This document shows, in pieces, positions 21,001 through 28,077 of a stretch of 61,719 nt of DNA. The DNA lies in assembly GCA_913058295.1 (NCBI GenBank), contig CAJXRD010000012.1, positions 1 to 61,719 on the forward strand, in the 5' to 3' direction. Position numbers and translations under genes: made by a program. The notes beneath the pieces are model-generated. The model was not told where the DNA came from. It saw only the letters and a program-made list of their open reading frames with translations, and made no database searches. Position 1 is the stretch's first letter. Every line of letters begins with the position of its first letter. The stretch comes from an uncultured Flavobacteriales bacterium (lineage in GTDB: Bacteria > Bacteroidota > Bacteroidia > Flavobacteriales > Flavobacteriaceae).

Positions 21001-21734
21001 GCTGGCGCGGGAACTGTTCTAAACCCAGAAACAGGTATATCTAAGTTTGGGTTTTGCGCAAAACTTATGGCACTAAATCCATCAAAACTGGTAATAGACT
21101 TTCCTGGAAGTGTAGGGTCTTTATATACCACAAAAAGAGACCAGCCTGCAGAATACCCTGTGCCATTATATGGATCAAAAGCACCTGTTTCACCCAATGC
21201 ACTTGAAACATTTGCAAGGGTGTATGTTCCTAAGTTATTTGTTAGATTAGTAACAATGTTAGTAACATCTGCATAACAAGCATAAGGAAAACTATTACCG
21301 CCATCTACAGAAGTTCCGTTAGCATCAAATATTACTGTTCCTACAATATCTTCATATCCGCCAGTAGGCCCCTTGAACTTAACATTAGTAAAGGGTTGAT
21401 CCCCCTTTGTTACAGCTCCCCAATATAAACTTGCATGCTCTATTACATAACAGTTTGGATTTGGTATATCTAAATCAGCACTTGATGAACTAAATGTGGA
21501 AGGGTCCCCATCAATATCGATATACTGCATATCAACATTGTGGTTATACGCTGTATTATCATTAAAAGGGTTGTTATCAGGACCCAAAATATTGTTCCCT
21601 ATTAGAACGATATCACCCTTAAGATCATCATCAAACCTAGGCGTAAATGGGATAAAATTTTGGGCAAAAGTTTGTATGCCGAAAAATAAGACTATAAGAA
21701 GAGTGGGGTATCTTTTAAAAGTAGGTTTGTTCAT
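12057..21734 (-). CDS. Giant SprB-like repeat adhesin with T9SS type B sorting domain
   Basis: A 3225-residue surface protein. Order: signal peptide ending QTFAQ; an N-terminal domain of about 320 residues; a DUF11-like domain (about 355-470, LNYVIGFQNTGNDNATNFTIRD); an Ig/PKD-like segment (about 525-600); then about 29 SprB-type repeats from about residue 710 to 3110. The last 85 residues are a CHU_C/type B sorting domain: NYFTPNEDGVNDGW, FSIYDRYGRKV, PAGDYWYVVET and a basic Arg end. Such proteins are carried by T9SS and can move along the cell surface in gliding. SprB of Flavobacterium johnsoniae is about twice as long. The gene is free of stops over 9.7 kb and sits between two PorP/SprF genes, which supports a dedicated secretion partner. 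Confidence 0.92.
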   Translation of the reverse strand: MNKPTFKRYPTLLIVLFFGIQTFAQNFIPFTPRFDDDLKGDIVLIGNNILGPDNNPFNDNTAYNHNVDMQYIDIDGDPSTFSSSSADLDIPNPNCYVIEHASLYWGAVTKGDQPFTNVKFKGPTGGYEDIVGTVIFDANGTSVDGGNSFPYACYADVTNIVTNLTNNLGTYTLANVSSALGETGAFDPYNGTGYSAGWSLFVVYKDPTLPGKSITSFDGFSAISFAQNPNLDIPVSGFRTVPAPAPVRANFAFATLEGDKPITGDRLKLNGTTLSTVDRPANNYFNSSVTQLSALPVDNRNPNSTNTLGFDTGVMSVPNPGNTVIANDATSATVRLETSGDTYFQYFIAFAVEIIEPNIVLTKIVEDEFGNNIGGQTVNLGQELNYVIGFQNTGNDNATNFTIRDILPINIIFDYPIDLVLPAGVTVASYDPTTRELVFAIEDYLVEENDPVYEIRIEVQVVDTCQQLAEACSNIINNQAYATYQGTLNPDFIISDDPSINTNTGCLITPQATNFLADLDDCVFSQNEILCGQSIDLTAADGYDSYSWSTSPTGTPVIGTGQTITVTQTGIYYSFNTALAPCRSIVQEYDVTLYGSNVTNPVIPFADEVVICPNDGKLLPNIYLCGEDDFREITTDVASAVTIIWEKLDESSCPPVGNTDCANENNTCTWNQVGTGDDFTADTSGQFRLTINYEGGCFNQFYFNVYQNLLDPTVTVTDIICTTPGSITVGNVPSGYEYSLDGANYQSSNFFSINTPGLYTVYVQQVGVPANACVFTIPDVLVRARDFTVSTTINQPLCNGDLGSIYLAANDAEPQYYFSLYSGGTLVNSVGPIIENNYVFENLNPGTYTAIVETEDGCMDTQEIIIIDPPLLTVTAAITIPLTCTDGEITIYPIGGTAPYFYFINSTTVFQTVPEYVVTAAGVYDIMVVDSNNCSANTSITIEVIPAPEYNVIKTDILCADAGDTGTITFDVINPNGNSLRYSIDGGLTFFNSPLFTSLAIGNYDVLVEYTNGPSVCLTDPEIITINATTAISGIAELTAPYTCTATGTITVTNVAGGTPPYMYSIDGINFQSSPIFANLTNGTYTVVIRDANDCTFITNEITIPPLDPPTDLFFSNTPLTCPTNTVTVTITGTTGGVIPLEYQIIAPASAATPYQSSNVFTDLVPDIYTFQVKDANDCTYSESYAIEPLPAIDIFSETLNDVSCVGDSNGSIQFIVSGTTSFEYSINGSAPVTGTSPIILTGLNAGDYTIVVTDLTTNCEATAMATVNEPVNPLIISVEISPITCITSGSAIINASGGWGGYLYTLTLPDTTVLPAQSSNIFIGLTQAGSYIISVEDANACIITDTFSLTIPNPPTANISITSDICYDTGDNATIIVEVTSGEAPFEFSINGGPFQSSNIFSNLTPGNYTITVRDAFGCEITLPALIIAPQLLVNALLTEGLDCTISPDALITGNITGGTAPYSNAVSIDGSPFNPLGATGTPFTYTTGTAGTYQFQITDASGCIATSPIITVNPITLPSIDFITQTQPILCNGDENGAIDIEIEPNSGTPPFQINVNNDTTGTDYGTQTSGLPAGDYTITITDANSCTGTDTITIVQPDPIIVDYETIDITCGPGGASQGSIIINSVIGGTAPYNYFVTSSNGYNNSELNATGSTSVSFDIVDFGLYEINVVDSNGCSVLFQDVLVASPPDDLDIVILSTVDCTLGGEATVSVSSLLGSTGPFHFAIYQGPGTVYPLPAGAWIPENPLGSQSTIFTGLIPGVTYTFIVYDESTLCSYYEPASLPIPTNSTLTATAVSSDNVTCTGNDDGDVSFTINSVYGVSVDVNYEIFDSLSLVTTGISGTGTIPAGGTLVVSDLGPLPFGTYFVLIEEITGPNAGCGIVTAPFSITESAFLLSLNTSVDQNANCNPSSGVISAIAQNGTAPYLYQLTTIPGAPLPTDPAWNSASTFNLDAGSYYVHAMDAYECIITSPVQVVDLDSSPEITANATNQCDTVEGQFEIDVTLINPGIPPYSVSVDGGDFQNQSFPFTITNLSSGSHSVEVNDVYGCGNLVDVTIETPLGLTPAVTALPSCDDDDGEITITAVGGTGNYGYTINPNPPSIVLTGNVFSGVPSGTYMVTVTDTVTLCSEDISVSLESAIPVTFNTEVTDVSCNGGSDGEIIVELLSGNNNPIYTYEITAPIIVLPQTSNIFTGLTAATYTVQVTSGRGCIATADVTINEPLLLEVTGIATSFSCNPDNTVSTSIITITEVGGTADFTYSINGTNYFTTNVFEVLDTGTTQFITVYVKDANNCTATNTLTIDPLPTITAASVAVVTPIDCNQTGTVSINVTGGSGNFTYQLLPDGIPQSSNIFDISAPGTYYYQVNDLDTNCYFLTNPFIVLPFDEIDAVLNTTEINDCFGDTNGELELTISGYIGAYTYQLLDGTGIPIGSPVIANTSTNPELITGLPSGNYSVDIVETETPFCTTSSNVVTIGSPPIPLLLEISETSNVTCNNSQGVITALASGGTNPYEYELTGDVTIPYSENNSFTDLSAGSYTVNTRDANGCIESEDIILMEPEPIDADFVPNTNMLSCFNDQNAILTVENITGGQVGNYIYTLIMESPSQTTSGPQTSNVFEGLGAGVYSVTITDGYDCIFNSLPVTINQPEQIVSSLVAAVTPTCLIDAELTLSASGGTGTYEYSNTEDFTTILGTFTSSITFIVSEGTFNYFVRDVNGCIANVSNEITIDPLPTLEVVLVSADPEINCAGDNTGVIEATALGGLGDYVYLLQDIFGNTIPAEQNSPGIFTGLTEGTYVVYVESGDCLITSEQITITEPETALETTFVVTDVLCNGENNGSLEILANGGSGIIKYAISPNLNQFFDTNIFENLSPGFYDVIVQDQLGCFLTFNFEILEPLAVLITIVADSIIPEICAGDQNGFFSIDIEGGTLPYSVSLDDYDGEYLTGELDQSLFDFDNLSGGDHVVYIRDILGCESEWNITFPESAFIEPALDIGIECVGNITTSVVSVIVDENLVDIAQLEYSLNNEPFQSSNVFTNIEPSIDNFITVRHENGCIIITEFFDIETTTPVGLTLEEGDINEIIANASGGSGEYVYTMNQIDYGDENIFTITDSGAFEITATDTNGCMASAIIIQDFIDICIPNYFTPNEDGVNDGWTVGCAANYPNLTFSIYDRYGRKVANLRKGEKWYGTYNNNDLPAGDYWYVVETGEQDNNRDFVGHFTLYR
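12400..19600 (-). repeat. About 29 SprB-type protein repeats
   Basis: Repeats of about 75-95 residues each carry a strand motif like GGTAPYxYxI, then a phrase such as FQSSNIFxNL, then GxYTVxVxDxxxC. Most repeats hold two Cys, one early (DVSCNG type) and one late (DANDC type). DNA identity between repeats is low, so the array is old. Boundaries are approximate. Confidence 0.8.
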
Positions 21735-21809
21735 GGCGCTTAAATTTTAGTGCGCATAACTCGAATTTGTTTTTTCGGCGGGGACCTTATGTTACATATT
21801 AGTTTATGA

Positions 21810-24287
21810 TTAGTTTTCGATTTTAATTATGTTTATTTTTTCATTATAGGGTTCGTTTTGTTTTGATTTTAATGCTTGTTCTGTTTCATTTATATTGTTG
21901 AATTTTTTGGAATAGATATAATATTCGCTGGTCTTTACATCATAGAAAAAATCCACTTCTTTATATCCAGATGAAATCACCTGTGTTAAAAATTCATCTC
22001 TTTTAAGCTTATTACTATGAACAGCAAGTACTAGATAATACCCGTTTTCAGTATTCAATACATTTTTAAGGATTTGAATATTATTATTTCGCTCTCTACC
22101 AAAATCCAATTCTTCAGAACTTAATGGAGTATTGTTTATAGAAACATTTTGCCTTAATCTATTTAGCGTCTTTCTATCTTCTGAATATCTATCCTGATCA
22201 TTATCGTAAGCGGCTCTTTTTATACGTCTTTTACGTTCAAAATCTGTAGCAATAGAAATTTGCTCTAAAGAAGATATTAAGGACTCTCGACTTCTTATTG
22301 CTTTTTCTTGTTCTGATTTTAACAAGGCAATTTTGTTTTTATAGTAAAGATTTGTTTCATCAAGAGGATCATTAATAATAATTGATCGCTCCTTTAACAA
22401 GGATTCTAATTGTGCAATTTTTTTCTTATGTCTTAGTATAATAGTATCCAAATTTATTCTTATAAGTTCAATCGCTTCATTTTCTGCACTAATACTTTTA
22501 AAAGGTTTAGGTTCTACATAGATATTTTGTTCACTAAGGTCATTTTCTTCCTTCATATCCTGTAAATCTTTTTCTTTGATAGAAACTGCAGTTTGTAATT
22601 CTTTTAATAGCTGAGTTTGTGCTTCAATAGATTTATCGGTTTCTGTTGTTAATTCATTTATAGACTTGCCAATATTATCTGTAGGATTTTTTATCGAAAG
22701 CTCTTCTTCAGCTAGTCTTGTTTCTTCTTCTAAAGCAATTCTTGCCTGTTCTTCTGCAGCCAATCTACTCTGCTCTTCCGCATCTAATCTTGCTTGTTCT
22801 TCTGCTGCTAGTCTTGTTTCCTCTTCTAATGCAATTCTTGTTTGTTCTTCTGCTGCCAATCTAGTCTGCTCTTCCGCATCTAATTTTGCTTGTTCTTCTG
22901 CAGCGAGTCTTGTTTCCTCTTCTAAAGCAATTCTTGCCTGTTCTTCTGCAGCCAATCTAGATTGTTCTTCAGTATCTAATCTTGCTTGCTCCTCTGCAGT
23001 AATTCTTGCTTGTTCTTCAGCAGCCAATCGTGTTTTTTCTTCCGCAGCAAGTCTTGACTGTTCTTCAGCAGCAATTCTTGCCTGTTCTTCTGCTGCCAAT
23101 CTTGATTGCTCTTCAGCCGCTAATCTTGACTGTTCTTCTTTAGCAAGTCTTGTCTCTTCTTCCGCAGCAATTCTAGCCTGTTCTTCTGCAGCCAGTCTTG
23201 ATTGTTCTTCTGATTCGAGTTTTGCTTGTTCTTCTACAGTTAATTTAGTTTCAACAACAACAATCGGCTTTTCCGGTACTTTTGCAACCTCTTTCTTTTT
23301 ACTACTTTTCTTCTTTGGTTTATTTTCCGTAGAGAATAAGCCTGCTAATTCATCATCTCTGCTATAATCGTAATAATTTCTATTCTTAAACCTATAGGCT
23401 AAAGTGATCTCATGTGAAGGTCCAAAATCTGAAAGATCACCAAATGATTTTTCATAATTATATTCAATAGCAATTTGTGGAGTTATATTAACACCAAGCC
23501 CAACAGATGCTCCATACTTTGTATTATAGCCTGCTTGGGCCCATATTCCTTTAGGTACTGTTATCATCGCTACACCAGAAACAATAGTGGCATCTTTTTG
23601 AAATTCGGTTCTCGCCAGCATCGACAACTTGCTTTCTCCAAAAAAACCATAGCCGCCAAAATACCCAGTATACATTACATGCCCTTGTATTCCTCTTATT
23701 GGGTTTTCATCTACTAATGCAGAAGAACTGAAATTATATGTAATTAAATTTTTATACGAAATACCAAAGTCCATAAACCCAGTTCCATAGTTCAATCCAG
23801 GATTTACGGTTATTAAAAAGTTTGAAGGAATATTATTAAGGGCTGGGTCGTCAATATTTGTTACTACTTTATCGGTATTCAAACCACTTTTATAGGCTCC
23901 AGTATTTATTCCGAAAGTAAAGTTACTATCTTCTTGTACTTGAATATTATATGCAAAGTTTAGGATACCTCCAAAAGTTGTAAGGACACCATAATTTTGT
24001 TGAAAAACTGCTACTCCTGCACCAATATTCTCTTTGATACGACCAGAATAATTAAATAAATAGGTATGTGGGGCATCTTCAACTTGCACTAATTCTCTTT
24101 TGCTTGTTACTGTTATATACTTGTTTTGTTCCCTTACAAAGCTAAAAGTGGGGTTTACAATAAACCTGTTGAACGTCAATGAATTTCTAATAGGAATATC
24201 AAGTGCAACCACTCCATCCTCGGATTGAGAATAAGTCATTTGTACGAAACAAAATAATAGGATGATATGAATTGCTATTTTTTTCAC
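21810..24287 (-). CDS. PorP/SprF barrel fused to an octad-repeat helix and SPOR-like end
   Basis: An 825-residue protein. Residues 1-21 are a signal peptide (ending MTYSQ). Residues about 22-310 are a PorP/SprF-type barrel (RNSLTFNRFIVNPTFSFV near the start, AYRFKNR at its end). Residues about 350-530 are roughly 23 copies of an 8-residue unit EEQxRLAA, rich in E, R and A. Residues about 530-740 are a further charged, probably coiled-coil region. The end (about 745-825, GYYLVLAVHSNKLKRDEF) looks like a SPOR-type fold, which usually binds denuded peptidoglycan. The start codon is GTG, one base after the stop of the preceding gene, so translation is probably coupled. The giant adhesin gene follows after 75 bp. 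I infer a barrel tethered through the periplasm to the cell wall. Confidence 0.82.
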   Translation of the reverse strand: MKKIAIHIILLFCFVQMTYSQSEDGVVALDIPIRNSLTFNRFIVNPTFSFVREQNKYITVTSKRELVQVEDAPHTYLFNYSGRIKENIGAGVAVFQQNYGVLTTFGGILNFAYNIQVQEDSNFTFGINTGAYKSGLNTDKVVTNIDDPALNNIPSNFLITVNPGLNYGTGFMDFGISYKNLITYNFSSSALVDENPIRGIQGHVMYTGYFGGYGFFGESKLSMLARTEFQKDATIVSGVAMITVPKGIWAQAGYNTKYGASVGLGVNITPQIAIEYNYEKSFGDLSDFGPSHEITLAYRFKNRNYYDYSRDDELAGLFSTENKPKKKSSKKKEVAKVPEKPIVVVETKLTVEEQAKLESEEQSRLAAEEQARIAAEEETRLAKEEQSRLAAEEQSRLAAEEQARIAAEEQSRLAAEEKTRLAAEEQARITAEEQARLDTEEQSRLAAEEQARIALEEETRLAAEEQAKLDAEEQTRLAAEEQTRIALEEETRLAAEEQARLDAEEQSRLAAEEQARIALEEETRLAEEELSIKNPTDNIGKSINELTTETDKSIEAQTQLLKELQTAVSIKEKDLQDMKEENDLSEQNIYVEPKPFKSISAENEAIELIRINLDTIILRHKKKIAQLESLLKERSIIINDPLDETNLYYKNKIALLKSEQEKAIRSRESLISSLEQISIATDFERKRRIKRAAYDNDQDRYSEDRKTLNRLRQNVSINNTPLSSEELDFGRERNNNIQILKNVLNTENGYYLVLAVHSNKLKRDEFLTQVISSGYKEVDFFYDVKTSEYYIYSKKFNNINETEQALKSKQNEPYNEKINIIKIEN
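22700..23240 (-). repeat. 24-bp tandem coding repeat (8-residue unit)
   Basis: About 23 units of 24 bp encode EExxR(L/I)xx. In the 3' part, a higher order of four units (32 residues, 96 bp) recurs more than twice: RLAA, RIAL, RLAA, then (K/R)LDA. Synonymous differences between units show the array is not freshly amplified. Confidence 0.85.
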
Positions 24288-24288
24288 T

Positions 24289-25755
24289 TTACTTAACTAT
24301 AGTTATGGATCCTTTTTTTGGCTCTAGGTCTTGAGGTATAATCATATAATAAAAAACTTGATTGACACTACTCAAATTAAGATCGTCTTCTGGCCAATTA
24401 TTTAAATAATCATTTGTGTTAAACACTTTTTTTCCTTGACTTGAATAAATTATCACCTCTGTATTACTTCCGCTCACATAAGCTGCTGGTATCACCCATG
24501 TGTCATTAATTCCGTCGCCATTTGGGCTGATTAAATTTGGGATATGTTCTACTTCTGGAAAAGGATCAATAAACTCTTCTACTAAAAAAACAAGTACCGT
24601 AGACGTATTACAGTTATTCGTTTGGCTTATAATTACACTATAGTTCCCAAAATCGGTTACATTAAATGTACTTTCTGTAGCATTAGGAATTACTTCGCTA
24701 TTTAAAACCCATTGGTATTCGGGGTTAATTGCTGTTGTTGTAACCGTCACATTAAGTGATTCTCCTGCTTCAATCATATTGACTTCTGGAACATCTATAC
24801 TACTTGTAAAAGCACCCGTATCTAATTCAATATTTCCTGTTGCTTCACAACTTCCAAAATTTACTATTACCGAATAGGCTCCGGAGTTAGAAGCTTCAAA
24901 AGTTTGGTCTGTGGCACCAGATATAGGGGTTCCATCTAAATACCATTGGTAGCCATCTCCCAGAGCTGTACTCAATGTTGTTGGTCCGTCTGCAGCGCAA
25001 AACGGATTACCTGAGCTAGACTCAATGGTTGCATATACTTCTTCATCTGAAGTCGCTTCAGACACCACTACTCGATTCGAAAATGAATTGGAAGTACAAG
25101 TTCCATAATTGGTTTCAACAAAATATTTTCCCTCTTCACTTACAGATAATGTAGGACTTTGCGTTATAAAAACAGATGTTGTGGGATTAATTTCTTTGAA
25201 CCAATTAAAAGTTAAGGAAGGGTAATTTAATGGCGAATCATTATTTCCTGTACCTGGATTGTCGATTGTAAGAAGATAACTTCCTCCAGGGCAAAAACTT
25301 GCAGTTGCATTAAGGTTATTAATTGTAAATGGACTATCCTGTATTTTGTAATAAGCAGAAAAACTTTCAGAAGACGTACTCGATGCTTCTGGGAAAGTGC
25401 TTCTTATTTTAATTTTATATCCTTCGCCAGCTGTGGTAATTGGCAGGGAAATATCTACGGAGGCTGGTGACGTATTTATGGCTCCTGGAATTGAAGTAAA
25501 TACAATCTCCGAATTTGTAAAATCTCCTTCAGGATCCGACATTTCAACTATAAATTGATTAGAGGTTTCTATACCAGATTCAGGACTAAATACAAAATTT
25601 ACTGTATACGTATTAAATGTTTCATTAGCACATGCCTGTGTAAACTGAAGATTTGGAGCACCTATAACAACCTGTGCCTGAATCTCTCCAATGGATAAAA
25701 CCATAAAGAAACCAGCTAATAAATATAAATAATTTTGAATAGTAGTTTTTCCCAT
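24289..25755 (-). CDS. T9SS type B cargo protein with Ig-like domains
   Basis: A 488-residue exported protein: signal peptide (ending GEIQAQ), several Ig/PKD-like segments with repeated phrases such as YQWYLDGTPISGATDQTF and YQWVLNSEVIPNATESTF, and a type B sorting domain at the end (PNLISPNGDGINDTW, VIIYSSQGKKVF, FYYMIIP). It lacks SprB repeats. It is the first gene of a leftward run (this gene, the PorP-SPOR gene, the giant adhesin, a second PorP), with only 1 bp to the next gene. It may be a partner or anchor of the giant adhesin on the surface. Confidence 0.87.
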   Translation of the reverse strand: MGKTTIQNYLYLLAGFFMVLSIGEIQAQVVIGAPNLQFTQACANETFNTYTVNFVFSPESGIETSNQFIVEMSDPEGDFTNSEIVFTSIPGAINTSPASVDISLPITTAGEGYKIKIRSTFPEASSTSSESFSAYYKIQDSPFTINNLNATASFCPGGSYLLTIDNPGTGNNDSPLNYPSLTFNWFKEINPTTSVFITQSPTLSVSEEGKYFVETNYGTCTSNSFSNRVVVSEATSDEEVYATIESSSGNPFCAADGPTTLSTALGDGYQWYLDGTPISGATDQTFEASNSGAYSVIVNFGSCEATGNIELDTGAFTSSIDVPEVNMIEAGESLNVTVTTTAINPEYQWVLNSEVIPNATESTFNVTDFGNYSVIISQTNNCNTSTVLVFLVEEFIDPFPEVEHIPNLISPNGDGINDTWVIPAAYVSGSNTEVIIYSSQGKKVFNTNDYLNNWPEDDLNLSSVNQVFYYMIIPQDLEPKKGSITIVK

Positions 25756-25852
25756 CTAGATGTTTTAATGTTTATAACCAATTACTATTAACTATATCCT
25801 TACATCCAGAAATAATCAAGATATAAGAAGATGTTTTTTGTATATGTTGTGA

Positions 25853-27160
25853 CTAATCCTCTGGAAGGGTAATGGCTATAATTTTGTTGATTCTCAATCT
25901 AAAATCTGGATTATCTAAATTCTTAACATCGATAAAGGTTTCAGTATCTAAACCTTGGGAATAGACATTAGCAAATGCACTATTTCCATACCAATTTTCC
26001 AAATCTTCATTATTGGGTTCGTTTTCAGTAAAAATATTTCCCTGACAATTATTGAAATACATATTTGAGAATCGCATATTACTGAGATTTTCATTATTTA
26101 TCAAAATGTCATTGTGTAGTTTAACCGCAGGATTAAATCCAGAAAAGATGCTTTTTTTCATTGAAAATGATGCGCCTTCTTTAACGTACATAGCTTCGTG
26201 TACCAGACCCACCTTTATGTCTGCTACTAAGTCATCGCTTAAAACCATAAGTGTTAGATTTTCAGCCTGAAGATTTGTGCCTTTTTTGGATGGATCTATT
26301 TCCTCTTTTTCCTTATAGGAAGCCAGATAAATACTACTCGCTCCTCCGGAGGAAGTATGATATGGGGACTTAATTGCTAGTGAATTAGTTAGCAATGCTT
26401 GTGCTCCATAATTAAATATGAAGTCATTTCTTTTAGATCGATATGACACTAATTGGTAAAGTTTTGTATTTCCTCCGAGAACCTGGAATGAGCTTCCTTG
26501 GCAATAACTAATCATTATATTCTCTAGCACGGTTTCACTTCCTACGCCAGCTAAAGTAAGGCCACTTAAATAGCCATAATTCTTAGTTCTCTTTCCAGAA
26601 TATTCAATTCTTACATATTTTAATACTCCGGAATAATTTTCTTCATTATTTCCGCCATATTGTATCATCCCTGTAGAGGAGAAATTAAGACCATATTCTA
26701 GTTCAGATTCTTCCTTTAATTTATTTATGGGTGCATCCCCTAATATAAAAATACCTCCCCAGTCTCCTTTTTTCTTAATATCTCTATTAGATGTAAAGAC
26801 AATCGGGTCTGTTTGGGTTCCTTCAGCAATAATTAAAGAGCCATTGCTAATAATTAATGAAGCTTTAGACTTATAATCTCCAAGGATTACAGTACCAGGT
26901 TCAATGGAAAGTGTTGCACAGTCAGTAACAAATACATCTCCTAATAAAAGATATGTATCTTTCTTATACAATTTAGTATCTTTATTAATAATACCAGAAA
27001 GTATTTGTGTAGGTTCAGGGTATTGTATTGCACTCGAATTAAATTCAGTCCAGATACTTAACCAATTTTCGCTGCCGCTTATTCCTTTTTCTTGTTGAGA
27101 AAATAAACATAAAAAGGGAAATAGGAGAAAAAATATAACGAAGGAGTAGTTTTTATTCAT
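25853..27160 (-). CDS. Exported beta-helix-like protein
   Basis: A 435-residue protein with a signal peptide (MNKNYSFVIFFLLFPFLCLF, then SQQ). The mature part matches the Bacteroidota surface proteins with a right-handed parallel beta-helix: GDVFVTDCATLSIEPGTVILG, LIIAEGTQTDPIVFTSN and GDWGGIFILGDAPIN. Rungs appear to continue through LKYVRIEYSG. Relatives usually end with a T9SS sorting domain, but I see neither a type A nor a type B domain at this C terminus (INKIIAITLPED). It is followed by the Ig-domain cargo gene after 97 bp on the same strand. Role unknown. Confidence 0.72.
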   Translation of the reverse strand: MNKNYSFVIFFLLFPFLCLFSQQEKGISGSENWLSIWTEFNSSAIQYPEPTQILSGIINKDTKLYKKDTYLLLGDVFVTDCATLSIEPGTVILGDYKSKASLIISNGSLIIAEGTQTDPIVFTSNRDIKKKGDWGGIFILGDAPINKLKEESELEYGLNFSSTGMIQYGGNNEENYSGVLKYVRIEYSGKRTKNYGYLSGLTLAGVGSETVLENIMISYCQGSSFQVLGGNTKLYQLVSYRSKRNDFIFNYGAQALLTNSLAIKSPYHTSSGGASSIYLASYKEKEEIDPSKKGTNLQAENLTLMVLSDDLVADIKVGLVHEAMYVKEGASFSMKKSIFSGFNPAVKLHNDILINNENLSNMRFSNMYFNNCQGNIFTENEPNNEDLENWYGNSAFANVYSQGLDTETFIDVKNLDNPDFRLRINKIIAITLPED

Positions 27161-27324
27161 ATAAATCGAATTATAATTAGGACTACAAGTTTAACATTTT
27201 AATTTATTTTTTATCCACCAAATACATATTTTTTCGATTAAATGTATTTTTTTTTAACATTATTGAATATTATTTGTAGGAATGTTTAGCGAATATTAAA
27301 TGTTATTATTTAAATTCCGTTCAC

Positions 27325-27777
27325 TTAATTAAAATCATCATAGGTATGTAATGCCTTCAAAGTTTCTTCGTAGAACAATATGGCAGAAATCAAATTATTC
27401 TTATCTGAATAAGGAAGTACTATTTTTTGAAATTCTATAGTGTTTTCAAAATATGTAGAAGTTGCATCAACATTATCTTCTAGTGCACTACGGTTTTCTT
27501 TAGTGTCAGGAATTCCCAAAGAACTCATCGTAATCCCAGGTTTAGTTGCAAATGCGATATTTGGTAAGATCTTGATAATAACTTCAATGCGTCTATTATA
27601 TAAAACAAGAAGTTCTCCTTTTTGCATATTTTCAAGTTCATCGCGATCATGATATTTATCAATTGCTACGTCTTCCGAAATAATAAAGGGCTGTTCTCCT
27701 TTTTTTTGTGCTATTGTCAAAGTAGTAATTAATAACAGTGCAATAGTAAGCAGGTTTAATTTAGATTTTAAAGTCAT
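27325..27777 (-). CDS. Small exported protein of unknown function
   Basis: About 150 residues. A signal peptide (MTLKSKLNLLTIALLLITTL, cleaved after TIAQ) precedes a mostly helical, charged mature part without known motifs. The start at 27777 is preferred over 27813 because the shorter form begins with the basic and hydrophobic signal. It lies about 165 bp before the beta-helix gene and may belong to the same cell-surface cluster. Confidence 0.62.
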   Translation of the reverse strand: MTLKSKLNLLTIALLLITTLTIAQKKGEQPFIISEDVAIDKYHDRDELENMQKGELLVLYNRRIEVIIKILPNIAFATKPGITMSSLGIPDTKENRSALEDNVDATSTYFENTIEFQKIVLPYSDKNNLISAILFYEETLKALHTYDDFN

Positions 27778-27830
27778 AATAATAATATTATAAGTTTGGG
27801 GGCAATATGCCAATAAAGCCCAATTTTACA

Positions 27831-27902
27831 ATTAAATCCTATTAAATGCAAATTTCATCGATTAAATGCGCGTTATTAAATTGATGATTTCTTTAATTAA
27901 AT
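27831..27902. other. Intergenic region with five ATTAAAT copies
   Basis: The 333-bp gap 27778-28110 has no gene. ATTAAAT occurs at 27831, 27841, 27861, 27875 and 27896, three of these in the context ATTAAATGC or ATTAAATCC with starts 10 and 20 bp apart. A sixth copy, ATTAAATG, lies at 27237 before the beta-helix gene. Farther right, TATATCG and CGATATA form a 7-bp inverted repeat near 27933-27951. These could be regulator sites; in such AT-rich DNA chance is also possible. Confidence 0.3.
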
Positions 27903-28077
27903 TATAATTATACCCTACTTTTTTAATTCTCCTATATCGTTAGTCGATATATATAACTGATAAACACTAGAAATTCTAATGACTATCATCGCATCAAAAT
28001 ATAAATTATCGGATGACAAAATATGTTGAAGAGTTTTATATCTAATATTACATCCCAAACCTCTCTAAAACAAAAAA

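Noticed and set aside
20890-21276. 128-residue frame on the plus strand inside the giant adhesin gene
   Set aside because: Antisense of a long well-supported coding region, like several other open frames there (16872-17180, 17770-17991, 19738-20019).
22700-23240. Short tandem repeats that could suggest a CRISPR array
   Set aside because: The 24-bp units are contiguous, in frame and have no unique spacers; they encode a helical protein repeat. No CRISPR array or cas gene was seen in the window.
22666-23367. 233-residue open frame on the plus strand with repeated CSSAANL units
   Set aside because: It is the antisense shadow of the octad-repeat region of the PorP-SPOR gene; its periodicity is inherited and it has no promoter or start signal of its own.
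11023-25755. Possible prophage or integrated element because of the very large genes
   Set aside because: No integrase, terminase, capsid or attachment site is present; all genes are T9SS or surface proteins typical of the phylum, with ordinary base composition.
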